Below are positions 48,404 through 57,175 of a DNA stretch of 64,000 bases, piece by piece; the first letter of the stretch is position 1, and every line of letters begins with the position of its first letter. Made by a program: the position numbers and the translations under genes. Under the pieces are notes generated by a model. It saw only the letters and a program-made list of their open reading frames with translations. It was not told the DNA's origin and made no database searches. The stretch is from positions 62,001-126,000 of the forward strand of contig CALJOK010000043.1 in assembly GCA_937981555.1 (NCBI GenBank), in the 5' to 3' direction. This stretch comes from an uncultured Saprospiraceae bacterium. GTDB taxonomy: Bacteria > Bacteroidota > Bacteroidia > Chitinophagales > Saprospiraceae.

Positions 48404-48444
48404 AAAAGAGCTGTTAGCGCATGAAGTGCTAACAGCTTTTTTTT
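48404..48444 (+). terminator. Terminator hairpin, 'TGTTAGCGC...GTGCTAACA' family
   Basis: aaaagagctgttagcgcatgaagtgctaacagctttttttt. Confidence 0.8.
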
Positions 48445-48485
48445 ATATGCTAAATGAAATTTGTATAAAGGTCAAACGAAGATGA

Positions 48486-48875
48486 TTAGTCTTCTTTTAC
48501 CAATCCATTCTCATCCAAGAATTCTAAGAAATGTGATTTTAAAGATTTATTAAAAATCGAAATGACTCGTCCTTCCTTCTTTTCAAAACCATCACTTACT
48601 TTAGCCACCTCTTCAAGTATATTAATCAAGTCATAATAACTTTTTGTTGGTCCATTTTCTTTTAGTGTATCCAATGCTTTTAAGTAAGCCTCTTTAAGTT
48701 GAGTTTCTTTTTTTCTTTCCCAATTAAAAGACCATTTGGCATCTTCTCCCCACGAAAATTGAGCAAGTTTTTCATCAATCAATTTTAGTTCTTCTTCCTG
48801 AATTAATCCATCTGCAATGGCAACTGCATAAATAATTTCTCCAAAAGCATCATGTAATCTTGCTTGACTGACCAT
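48486..48875 (-). CDS. TerB-like small helical protein
   Basis: IIYAVAIADGLIQEEELKLIDEKLAQF...EEVAKVSDGFEKKEGRVISIFNKSL. Confidence 0.65.
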   Translation of the reverse strand: MVSQARLHDAFGEIIYAVAIADGLIQEEELKLIDEKLAQFSWGEDAKWSFNWERKKETQLKEAYLKALDTLKENGPTKSYYDLINILEEVAKVSDGFEKKEGRVISIFNKSLKSHFLEFLDENGLVKED

Positions 48876-49175
48876 AAGTTAAGTTTGTGTTGATGTAAAA
48901 ATTAAGTTTTATTTTCTGAACAAATATAAAACTAGTTGAAATTTATTTAAGTGCAAAATAAAACTTATTTCCCATATAGCACCTTAATAGAAAGAAGAAG
49001 TAAATTATTGAATCATAGATGAAACCTTGCTTTTCCTTTATTATTTCCATAGTTTTGGGCTTTAGTTATCCTACCTACCGATTATTTTTTAATTCCAATT
49101 ATTTTAAACAAATTTTTGACTCTTAATGCAATACGTATTGGGAGAATTTTTATTTATTCTAAGACAATCTATCTA

Positions 49176-50276
49176 ATGAGAACTAAATTTACTATTCTTC
49201 TGTCCCTAATTATATTAGGTGCAATTTTTCACTCTTGCAATTTAGACAAGACAGAATTTGAAAAAGAAATTGTAATAGAAGAACCAATAGAGGAAATAAA
49301 CCCATTTGCAGGAGCAAGCGATTTTGCTATTTCCCAAAATTATTTATTTAGAATCATGACGTTATCTTTGACGAATGCCTTACTTCGACCAGAGATGCAT
49401 GGCCTGCAAGGTCCACCACAAGTAGATACTCGAACTTGTCCAACGGTGACAGCTACGACTGGATCTCCAAATGTATTGGAAATTGATTTTGGAACAGACT
49501 GCTATTTTGTCAATACAATCGGAGGAACGCCAGATACTATTTCTGGCCTAATTCGATTAGAAGCATATGGTCCGATTACTGATCCTTCTACAAATACTTT
49601 TTTTATGATGGATGAATTGAAAATGAACGGGAAAACTATCAGATTCGTAGCTGGGAATCCTGTAACTTCAAATTGGATAAAATTTCAATTTTCAGGAAAT
49701 ACTTCTACCAGTACATTTACTTATGATGCATTTATTGATGGTTCAGTTACTTCAGGAAGAGATCCAATTTTTGGTCGATCACAATTTCAAATTATCGATT
49801 GTACCTCTGGAGATAGCCTAGTTTTGTACCCATCTTATTCAGGTATTACTGCCTTTAATTTCGATTTTATTGATCCAGATGATCCAACAACTCCTCCTGA
49901 ATTCACCTATGAAAGTTTACTAAATGGAAGCTATGAGATTGATGTCAATCCAATAGTTGCATTATATTTTGATGGGACAGGAACGTTAATCGAAGATTAC
50001 AATATCACGAAAGAAGATAATGCACCATTGCTTTATAAGCCATTATGTAAATGGATTTATGGAGGGAAATTTAACTATGATGATATACCTACGAGTAATC
50101 CAAGTTATTCAGATATGATAGATAATCCTTATTTAAAAATTTGTTATGGATCTGATGAATTTGGAATTGAAAATAATGATTGTGATCGATTTGTGAAAAT
50201 GACGAGTTGTGATATTTTTAATAATAATTTATGTATTGCAGGAGCGGATACCACTATTTTGGCTTGCCCACTTTAA
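49176..50276 (+). CDS. Putative lipoprotein
   Basis: MRTKFTILLSLIILGAIFHSCNLDKTEF lipoprotein signal; upstream in-frame extension from 49116 looks unlikely. Confidence 0.75.
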   Translation: MRTKFTILLSLIILGAIFHSCNLDKTEFEKEIVIEEPIEEINPFAGASDFAISQNYLFRIMTLSLTNALLRPEMHGLQGPPQVDTRTCPTVTATTGSPNVLEIDFGTDCYFVNTIGGTPDTISGLIRLEAYGPITDPSTNTFFMMDELKMNGKTIRFVAGNPVTSNWIKFQFSGNTSTSTFTYDAFIDGSVTSGRDPIFGRSQFQIIDCTSGDSLVLYPSYSGITAFNFDFIDPDDPTTPPEFTYESLLNGSYEIDVNPIVALYFDGTGTLIEDYNITKEDNAPLLYKPLCKWIYGGKFNYDDIPTSNPSYSDMIDNPYLKICYGSDEFGIENNDCDRFVKMTSCDIFNNNLCIAGADTTILACPL

Positions 50277-50284
50277 ATATTAAT

Positions 50285-50337
50285 AAAGGGTCAATCAAAA
50301 TCAAGAGAGAAATTATTTTGATTTTGATTGACCCTTC
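50285..50337. terminator. Bidirectional terminator
   Basis: aagggtcaatcaaaatcaagagagaaattattttgattttgattgaccctt. Confidence 0.85.
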
Positions 50338-50353
50338 TTTATTTTTTTAAAAT

Positions 50354-50845
50354 TTATTCTTCCCCTTCCTCTTCTTCCTCAGGTAGTAATATTGGCTCCA
50401 ACATCGGCAAAGTCATCCACTCACTTTCAGCCTTACTCACTCGACTAAAACCTAAAAATCCACCAGAAGCATTCGCCACATGTTTAGCAAAACTTACAAA
50501 ACTATCATAAAGTTTAGCATTAAATGGAGGATCTAATTTTGGAAAAATAGTATTTAATTCAGCTAGTTGATTAGAGATACTTTGTTGTCTTTCAGCAGTA
50601 TTTTTAGGAAGTTCATCAATGTTTTTATTGAGTCGTTCGGCAAAATTAGTCCCAATATGTGAGTAATAATCATGCAATTCATTAGGATTTGAGTAGGTTC
50701 TAATGTTTGCTAATTTGATCGCCCATTTTTTCTCATCATAATCAATCATATCGTCAGCTCCTGCAATCAAAATTGTGATTAAAGGAATGGCGTTAAGCAT
50801 TCTTGAAGCTTCGCCCTCTGTTAAGTTATTAAAATGTTGAATCAT
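50354..50845 (-). CDS. TerB-like small protein with acidic C-terminus
   Basis: LNAIPLITILIAGADDMIDYDEKKWAIKLANI...FVSFAKHVANASGGFLGFSRVSKAESEWM; ends LPEEEEEGEE. Confidence 0.6.
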   Translation of the reverse strand: MIQHFNNLTEGEASRMLNAIPLITILIAGADDMIDYDEKKWAIKLANIRTYSNPNELHDYYSHIGTNFAERLNKNIDELPKNTAERQQSISNQLAELNTIFPKLDPPFNAKLYDSFVSFAKHVANASGGFLGFSRVSKAESEWMTLPMLEPILLPEEEEEGEE

Positions 50846-51048
50846 TGTATGTAGGTTTTCTAAAGTTGGAGATAGAGTAAAATTTTGATTTTTTATGTCA
50901 GTAGAGTAAGATATATCTTTTTTGTAGAAAATGAAAAATGAAACAAGAATTTGTAAGGGTATTTATTTTCAATTCGCTAAAACACATTGTCCTTAAATAC
51001 TCATAAAATCACCCTGTATTCTTATATTTGCAAAAAAAACAAAACACA

Positions 51049-53727
51049 TTGGCAAAGAAAGGGAAAACAACAAGCAAACCGAAAAAGGTTACTCCATTAA
51101 TGAAACAATATTTTGGAGTAAAAGAAAAGTATCCAGGAGCTATTTTACTTTTTCGAGTAGGTGATTTTTACGAAACATTTAGTACTGATGCAGTCACGGC
51201 TTCTCAGGTCTTAGGGATCGTTTTGACCAAAAGAAATAACGGTGGGGAAGACATCGCACTCGCAGGATTTCCATATCATTCGATGGATACCTACTTGCCT
51301 CGGTTGGTAAAAGCGGGTTATCGAGTAGCGATTTGTGAGCAATTGGAAAAACCAAGTAAGGAGAAAAAAATTGTCAGACGTGGGGTAACTGAAGTCGTTA
51401 CTCCTGGGGTGGCGATTAATGATAAATTACTTGATCATCGAACCAATAATTATTTAGCTTCCATTCATTTTGGGAAAAAAGATGAATTGGGTGTTTCATT
51501 TTTAGATATTTCTACGGGTGAATTTATGGTGACGCAAGGCAGTTTAGCTTACGTCGATAAATTGCTTCAAAGTTTTCAACCTTCTGAAATTATTTTTTCC
51601 AAAAAGAATGTCGCACTATTTGAGAAGCGATTTGGAGATAAATTTTATACTTATCCTTTAGACGATTGGATTTATGCGATTGATTATTCCAAGGAAAAAT
51701 TGATCGAACAATTTGAGGTGAGTACATTAAAAGGTTTTGGTGTCGAACATCTAGAAATGGCGCAAATTGCAGCAGGTGCATCTTTGCATTATCTCGCGAC
51801 TACTCAAAATACTAATCTAAAACACATCAATGCACTTAGTCGAATTCAACCTGATAAATATGTTTGGTTGGATCGGTTTACAATTCGAAACTTGGAGTTA
51901 GCATTTAGCAATCATCCTAGTGGAATTCCGCTGATTGATATTTTGGATAAAACAGTTTCGCCAATGGGTGCGAGACTCATGAAAAAATGGGTCGTACTTC
52001 CGTTAAAAAATCAAACAGCTATCGAAGCTCGTTTGGACATGGTCGATTGGTTGATAAAAAATCATGAGCAAGCTAGCGAAATCGAATTGAATATACGTCA
52101 AATTGGAGATTTAGAAAGACTGATTTCAAAAGTGCCTTTAGGGAAAATTAATCCACGTGAGGTGGTGCAATTAAAGCGAGCTTTGGAAGCCATCGTTCCA
52201 ACTAAAGCTTTATTGGAGAAAAGTGAAAATTCATTTTTACAAAAAATAGGAGATAACTTAAATCCTTGTAAATCAATCAAAGAACAAATCGCCAATGAGC
52301 TTCGAGAGGAACCACCGGTGAACTTAGCGAAGGGAGGAGTGATCGCAGATAATTTTAATCAAGATCTTGATGACCTTCGACATATTGTGAAAAACAGCAA
52401 GGATTTACTCCTTGAAATTCAGATGGCAGAAGCGGAGAAAACAGGAATCACTAACCTGAAAATTGGTTTCAATAATGTCTTCGGTTATTATCTCGAAGTA
52501 ACTAATAAATATAAAAATCAAAACCTAATTCCCGATGATTGGATTCGAAAACAAACGTTGACGAATGCCGAAAGATATATCACCGAGGAGTTAAAAGTTC
52601 TTGAAGCCAAAATCCTAGGAGCGGAGGAAAAGATTCTTGCACTTGAAGAAAAGCTGTTTGAACAACTCGTTTTTTCTATCGCCGATTTTATTCAACCTGT
52701 GCAGATGAATGCTAATTTGATTGCACAATTAGATTGCCTTTTGTCTTTCGGAAAAGTAGCGGTGAAAAATAATTATTGTCGTCCAGAAATTAATGATTCG
52801 ATGACTATCGACATCAAGGCTGGAAGACATCCTGTGATCGAACAACATTTGCCGCTTGGCGAAAATTATGTTCCCAATGATGTGTACCTCGACAATGAGG
52901 AGCAACAAGTGATGATGATTACTGGGCCAAATATGGCAGGTAAATCGGCACTTCTTCGACAGACTGCTTTAATTTGTTTGATGGCTCAGATGGGGTCTTT
53001 TGTGCCTGCAGAAAGTGCGAAATTAGGATGGATTGATAAAGTGTTTACTAGGGTAGGAGCCTCCGATAATATTTCTTCTGGGGAATCTACTTTTATGGTG
53101 GAGATGAATGAAACGGCCAGTATCATGAATAATATTTCTGATCGTAGCTTAATTTTATTGGATGAAATAGGAAGAGGGACAAGTACTTATGATGGTATTT
53201 CTATCGCTTGGGCGATTGCAGAATTTTTGCATAATAATCAAATTGGGACCAAGGCTGGGATGAGACCCAAAACACTTTTTGCGACTCATTATCATGAATT
53301 AAATGAACTCGCCAATAAATTTACCCGAATTAGAAATTTCAATATTGCTACCAAAGAAGTTGGACAAAAAGTGATCTTTCTTAGAAAGTTAATTGAAGGA
53401 GGAAGTCATCATAGTTTCGGAATTCATGTAGCAAAAATGGCTGGCATGCCTCGAAGTATTGTTGAACGGGCGGCACATATTTTAGTACAACTCGAGCAAA
53501 AGTCTATCGCGAATGGAGAAGAGGAAAAATCATTTGGAGGACAGCCTGATAAAAATATTGGAAAAAAATTAGAGAAGATTTCAGAACCGATGCAATTGAC
53601 TTTCTTTGATGCGAACGATCCAATTTTAGAGGAGTTAAAAGAAGACTTATTGGATTTGGATGTGAATTCGATGACGCCGATAGAGGCGATGATGAAGTTG
53701 AATGAGTTGAAGAAGAAATTGGAGTGA
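51049..53727 (+). CDS. mutS: DNA mismatch repair protein MutS (probable TTG start)
   Basis: KYPGAILLFRVGDFYETFS; MITGPNMAGKSALLRQTALI; SLILLDEIGRGTSTYDGISIAWAI; FATHYHEL. Track start 51028 (TTG) overlaps a TATATTTG box; TTG at 51049 gives (M)AKKGKTTSKPKKVTPLMKQY. Confidence 0.96.
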   Translation: MAKKGKTTSKPKKVTPLMKQYFGVKEKYPGAILLFRVGDFYETFSTDAVTASQVLGIVLTKRNNGGEDIALAGFPYHSMDTYLPRLVKAGYRVAICEQLEKPSKEKKIVRRGVTEVVTPGVAINDKLLDHRTNNYLASIHFGKKDELGVSFLDISTGEFMVTQGSLAYVDKLLQSFQPSEIIFSKKNVALFEKRFGDKFYTYPLDDWIYAIDYSKEKLIEQFEVSTLKGFGVEHLEMAQIAAGASLHYLATTQNTNLKHINALSRIQPDKYVWLDRFTIRNLELAFSNHPSGIPLIDILDKTVSPMGARLMKKWVVLPLKNQTAIEARLDMVDWLIKNHEQASEIELNIRQIGDLERLISKVPLGKINPREVVQLKRALEAIVPTKALLEKSENSFLQKIGDNLNPCKSIKEQIANELREEPPVNLAKGGVIADNFNQDLDDLRHIVKNSKDLLLEIQMAEAEKTGITNLKIGFNNVFGYYLEVTNKYKNQNLIPDDWIRKQTLTNAERYITEELKVLEAKILGAEEKILALEEKLFEQLVFSIADFIQPVQMNANLIAQLDCLLSFGKVAVKNNYCRPEINDSMTIDIKAGRHPVIEQHLPLGENYVPNDVYLDNEEQQVMMITGPNMAGKSALLRQTALICLMAQMGSFVPAESAKLGWIDKVFTRVGASDNISSGESTFMVEMNETASIMNNISDRSLILLDEIGRGTSTYDGISIAWAIAEFLHNNQIGTKAGMRPKTLFATHYHELNELANKFTRIRNFNIATKEVGQKVIFLRKLIEGGSHHSFGIHVAKMAGMPRSIVERAAHILVQLEQKSIANGEEEKSFGGQPDKNIGKKLEKISEPMQLTFFDANDPILEELKEDLLDLDVNSMTPIEAMMKLNELKKKLE

Positions 53728-53733
53728 ACATTT

Positions 53734-53865
53734 TAGGCGGTAACTTCCAGTTACCTCCTAAATTATTCTTGAGAATAAAAAAAAAGGAGCTAAATTATTT
53801 TTAGCTCCTTTTTTTTAGGTCCATACTGTACTATAATTTAGGAGGTAACTGGAAGTTACCGACTA
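53734..53865. repeat. ~32-nt inverted repeats flanking an intrinsic terminator
   Basis: taggcggtaacttccagttacctcctaaatta (53734-53765) versus taatttaggaggtaactggaagttaccgacta (53834-53865). Confidence 0.85.
53777..53817. terminator. Bidirectional intrinsic terminator between mutS and ffh
   Basis: aaaaaaaaggagctaaattatttttagctcctttttttt. Confidence 0.9.
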
Positions 53866-53869
53866 AAAA

Positions 53870-55210
53870 CTACCGTCTCTTCCGACCACCACCCATCATA
53901 TTCCCCATATTCCCTTTACTCATTGTGTGCATCATTTTTTTCATCTGATCAAATTGCTTGATAAACATATTGATCTGGTGAATATCTTGACCGCAACCTT
54001 TTGCAATTCTTTTCTTCCGACTCATATTCAACACTTCAGGATTTGCTCTTTCTTGTGCGGTCATCGAGTAAATAATCGCTTCTACTTTATTGAATGCCTT
54101 ATCATCAATTTCTACATCTTTCAACGCTTTGCTCATTCCAGGGATCATTTTCATCAATGATTTTAAATCACCCATTTTTCGAATCTGATTCAACTGACTT
54201 AAGAAATCATCAAAATCAAATTTGTTCTTTTTGATTTTCTTCTCTAATCGTTTTGCTTCTTTTTCGTCAAATTGCTCTTGCGCTTTCTCTACAAACGAAA
54301 CAATATCACCCATTCCCAAAATTCGATTCGCCATCCGATCAGGGTGGAAAACATCTAAGGTTTCCATCGTCTCACCTGTACTCACAAATTTGATTGGTTT
54401 TCCAACAGTATACTTTACAGAAAGTGCAGCACCACCTCTTGTATCACCATCCAATTTTGTCAATACAACTCCATCAAAATTAATTCGCTCATTAAAAGCT
54501 TGAGCCGTATTCACGGCATCCTGACCCGTCATCGAATCTACTACAAAAAGTGTTTCCGTTGGATTGATTGCTTTTTTGACATTCGAAATCTCCGTCATCA
54601 TTTCTTCATCCACCGCCAAACGACCAGCTGTATCGACGATCACTACATCGTGATTATTGTTACGAGCATATTCGATGGCATTTTGAGAAATAGAAACTGG
54701 ATTTTTATTCTCTTCTTCTTTATAAACCGCTACACCAATCTGCTCACCCAAAACAGTTAACTGATTGATCGCCGCAGGTCGGTAAACATCACAAGCCACT
54801 AAAAGAGGTCGCTGCTGTTTTTTTGTTTTTAAGAAATTCGCCAATTTAGCTGAGAAAGTCGTTTTACCAGATCCTTGCAAACCAGAGATCAAAATGATTC
54901 CTGGATCTTTCGTCCCTTTACCCGTATTGATTCCTTCGGCTTGTCCACCCATCAATTCCACCAATTCATCCAAGACGATTTTGACCATCATCTCACCAGG
55001 CTTCACCGCACTCAAAATATTTTTACTTCCGAGGGCTTGCTCTTTTACTTTGTCTGTAAATTCTTTGGCGATCTTATAATTCACATCGGCACCTACCAAA
55101 GCACGTCTAATTTCTTTAATTGAAGTAGCTACATTCAGCTCCGTCAATTTTCCATCACCTTTCAGATTCTTAAACGCGCCGTCTAATTTGTCCTGTAAAT
55201 TTTCAAACAT
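53870..55210 (-). CDS. ffh: Signal recognition particle protein Ffh
   Basis: MFENLQDKLDGAFKNLKGDGKL; LISGLQGSGKTTFSAKLA; DVYRPAA; VDTAGRLAVD; TKLDGDTRGGAALS; C-terminal M domain with MMGGGRKRR. Start 55210 preferred to the longer ORF. Confidence 0.97.
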   Translation of the reverse strand: MFENLQDKLDGAFKNLKGDGKLTELNVATSIKEIRRALVGADVNYKIAKEFTDKVKEQALGSKNILSAVKPGEMMVKIVLDELVELMGGQAEGINTGKGTKDPGIILISGLQGSGKTTFSAKLANFLKTKKQQRPLLVACDVYRPAAINQLTVLGEQIGVAVYKEEENKNPVSISQNAIEYARNNNHDVVIVDTAGRLAVDEEMMTEISNVKKAINPTETLFVVDSMTGQDAVNTAQAFNERINFDGVVLTKLDGDTRGGAALSVKYTVGKPIKFVSTGETMETLDVFHPDRMANRILGMGDIVSFVEKAQEQFDEKEAKRLEKKIKKNKFDFDDFLSQLNQIRKMGDLKSLMKMIPGMSKALKDVEIDDKAFNKVEAIIYSMTAQERANPEVLNMSRKKRIAKGCGQDIHQINMFIKQFDQMKKMMHTMSKGNMGNMMGGGRKRR

Positions 55211-55338
55211 AATTTTTAATATTGAAATGGTTGATTTGGACAACCAAATTGATTTTTAATTTAAGGGTGCAAATATAGTAGAAATATAGGTAAGGTTGAA
55301 ATAGATTTTGAGGAAAAAAGGTGAATTTCTAAAAAGGG

Positions 55339-55429
55339 AAAATTTCACCACAGATGTAGACAGATTAGTAAAGATTTTTTCAGTAATTAATATCCTGTGG
55401 AAAATCTGTGTAATCTGTGGTGAAATTTT
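55339..55429. repeat. Intergenic inverted repeat ('CCACAGAT' family)
   Basis: aaaatttcaccacagatgtagacagatta / aaaatctgtgtaatctgtggtgaaatttt. Confidence 0.85.
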
Positions 55430-55582
55430 GTTTAATGCATAACATTCTGATTAACAGTTGTTTATAACATTGAATCACTAGTAAAGAAGTAATTTTAAAA
55501 GAAGAAACTTAACATTAAACTGAAAATTTAACTATTACCTTATTCTCCTATTTTATGACTAATTTCGCACCCAAAAAAAATC

Positions 55583-56695
55583 ATGTCCACATTTCAAGAA
55601 TTAGGAATTTCAAAAAAGATTATTCAAGCACTTAATGAAAATAGAATTGTTAAGCCATCTGAGATTCAGCAGAAAGTAATTCCAATTTTGATGGGAGCAA
55701 AAACTGATATCGTTGGACAAGCACCAACTGGAACTGGTAAAACTGCTGCTTTTGGAATTCCTATTTTACAAAAAATAAAACCGAACGAACCTGTTGTGCA
55801 AACATTGATTCTTTGCCCGACTCGTGAACTTGGAATTCAAATCAAAAGAGAATTATTTCGATATACAAAATACACCGAAAAGATTTTTGCGGAAGCAGTT
55901 TACGGAGGTGAAAAAATTGATAAGCAAATTGCTTCTCTTCGAAGACCAACTCATATTGTGGTCGCCACTCCAGGTCGATTGATTGATTTGGTGGAACGAA
56001 AAGCGGTAGATTTAAGTCGAGTTGAAACGGTTGTTTTGGATGAGGCTGACGAAATGTTGAAGCGAGGATTCAAAGAAGATTTGGAGAAAATTCTAACGTT
56101 TGTTAAAGGTAAAGGCAATATTTGGTTATTCTCTGCGACGATGCCGAAAGGAATTCAGGACATCATTCACAATTATTTATCGCCTGATGCACATCGGATT
56201 CGAGTGCAAAAAGACCATGAAGTTAATCCTGATATTACGCATGAATATGTGTTGTGTAATCCTGTAGATAAATTGAATTATTTGATTCGGTTTCTTAAAG
56301 GGCAAGGGGAAGAGCAAGGGTTGATTTTTTGTCGGACGAAAAAAATGACTCAAACATTGAGCATGCAATTGAAAGCTAAAAATTTTAGAGTTGACGCGAT
56401 GCATGGTGATCTCAAACAAATTGAAAGAGATAAAGTGATGCGTGCTTTTAAAAATAAAAATTTACAAATGGTCGTCGCGACGGATATTTCTGCGAGAGGA
56501 ATTGATATCAAAGATTTAGCTTTTGTCGCTCATTTTGAGCAGCCTGATCAGTCGGAATATTACACGCACCGAAGTGGACGAACTGCTCGTGCGGGGAAGA
56601 AAGGAATTTCTTTGAGTTTTGTTTCGAATCGAGATTTGGAGAAATTGATGTTGATGGCGAAGAGTTTGGGGATTAAGATTTCGGGACGGAAATAG
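55583..56695 (+). CDS. DEAD-box RNA helicase
   Basis: QAPTGTGKTAAFGIPIL; PTRELGIQ; VATPGRLIDL; LDEADEML; FSATMP; HRSGRTARAG. Confidence 0.97.
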   Translation: MSTFQELGISKKIIQALNENRIVKPSEIQQKVIPILMGAKTDIVGQAPTGTGKTAAFGIPILQKIKPNEPVVQTLILCPTRELGIQIKRELFRYTKYTEKIFAEAVYGGEKIDKQIASLRRPTHIVVATPGRLIDLVERKAVDLSRVETVVLDEADEMLKRGFKEDLEKILTFVKGKGNIWLFSATMPKGIQDIIHNYLSPDAHRIRVQKDHEVNPDITHEYVLCNPVDKLNYLIRFLKGQGEEQGLIFCRTKKMTQTLSMQLKAKNFRVDAMHGDLKQIERDKVMRAFKNKNLQMVVATDISARGIDIKDLAFVAHFEQPDQSEYYTHRSGRTARAGKKGISLSFVSNRDLEKLMLMAKSLGIKISGRK

Positions 56696-56707
56696 GAATT
56701 TGGATTT

Positions 56708-56802
56708 GCCACAGACCAACACAGACTTGACTGACTTTTCCACATTTCAGTCTCTTAGATCAATTAATGTGAAAGTCAGTCAAGTCTGTGTTAATCCGTG
56801 GC
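56708..56802. repeat. Intergenic palindrome ('gCCACAGA..ACAGACTTGACTGACTTT' family)
   Basis: gccacagaccaacacagacttgactgacttttccac / gtgaaagtcagtcaagtctgtgttaatccgtggc. Confidence 0.9.
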
Positions 56803-57175
56803 AAAAAAAAATAATCAAATATTATGGAACCTTTTCACAATTCCAAGTGTTCTCTCTTTTGTAAAAATAATAACATGAGACTTACGATTATTTTCCAACC
56901 TTTTAAAATGGTATTTTGCCCATTGCTCTTTATTTCTTCAACGCAGAAGTAAAAGCTGGGCAGGCAATTTAGCACTCGCTAATTGACCGTTGCTTCTGTA
57001 TTTAACAAAAACAAGTTTGGTATTTTAAATTAACCTCGATGAGAGTTAATCTTTCTTTTTTTGAAAAAAAATAAAATCAAAAAATGAGAATAGATTAATG
57101 TTTCGGACGAAGGTTATCTGGCATTGTTCAGCTAGTCAGAGTATTGTTTTTTTTGAAGTATAAAAAATTAAAAAG

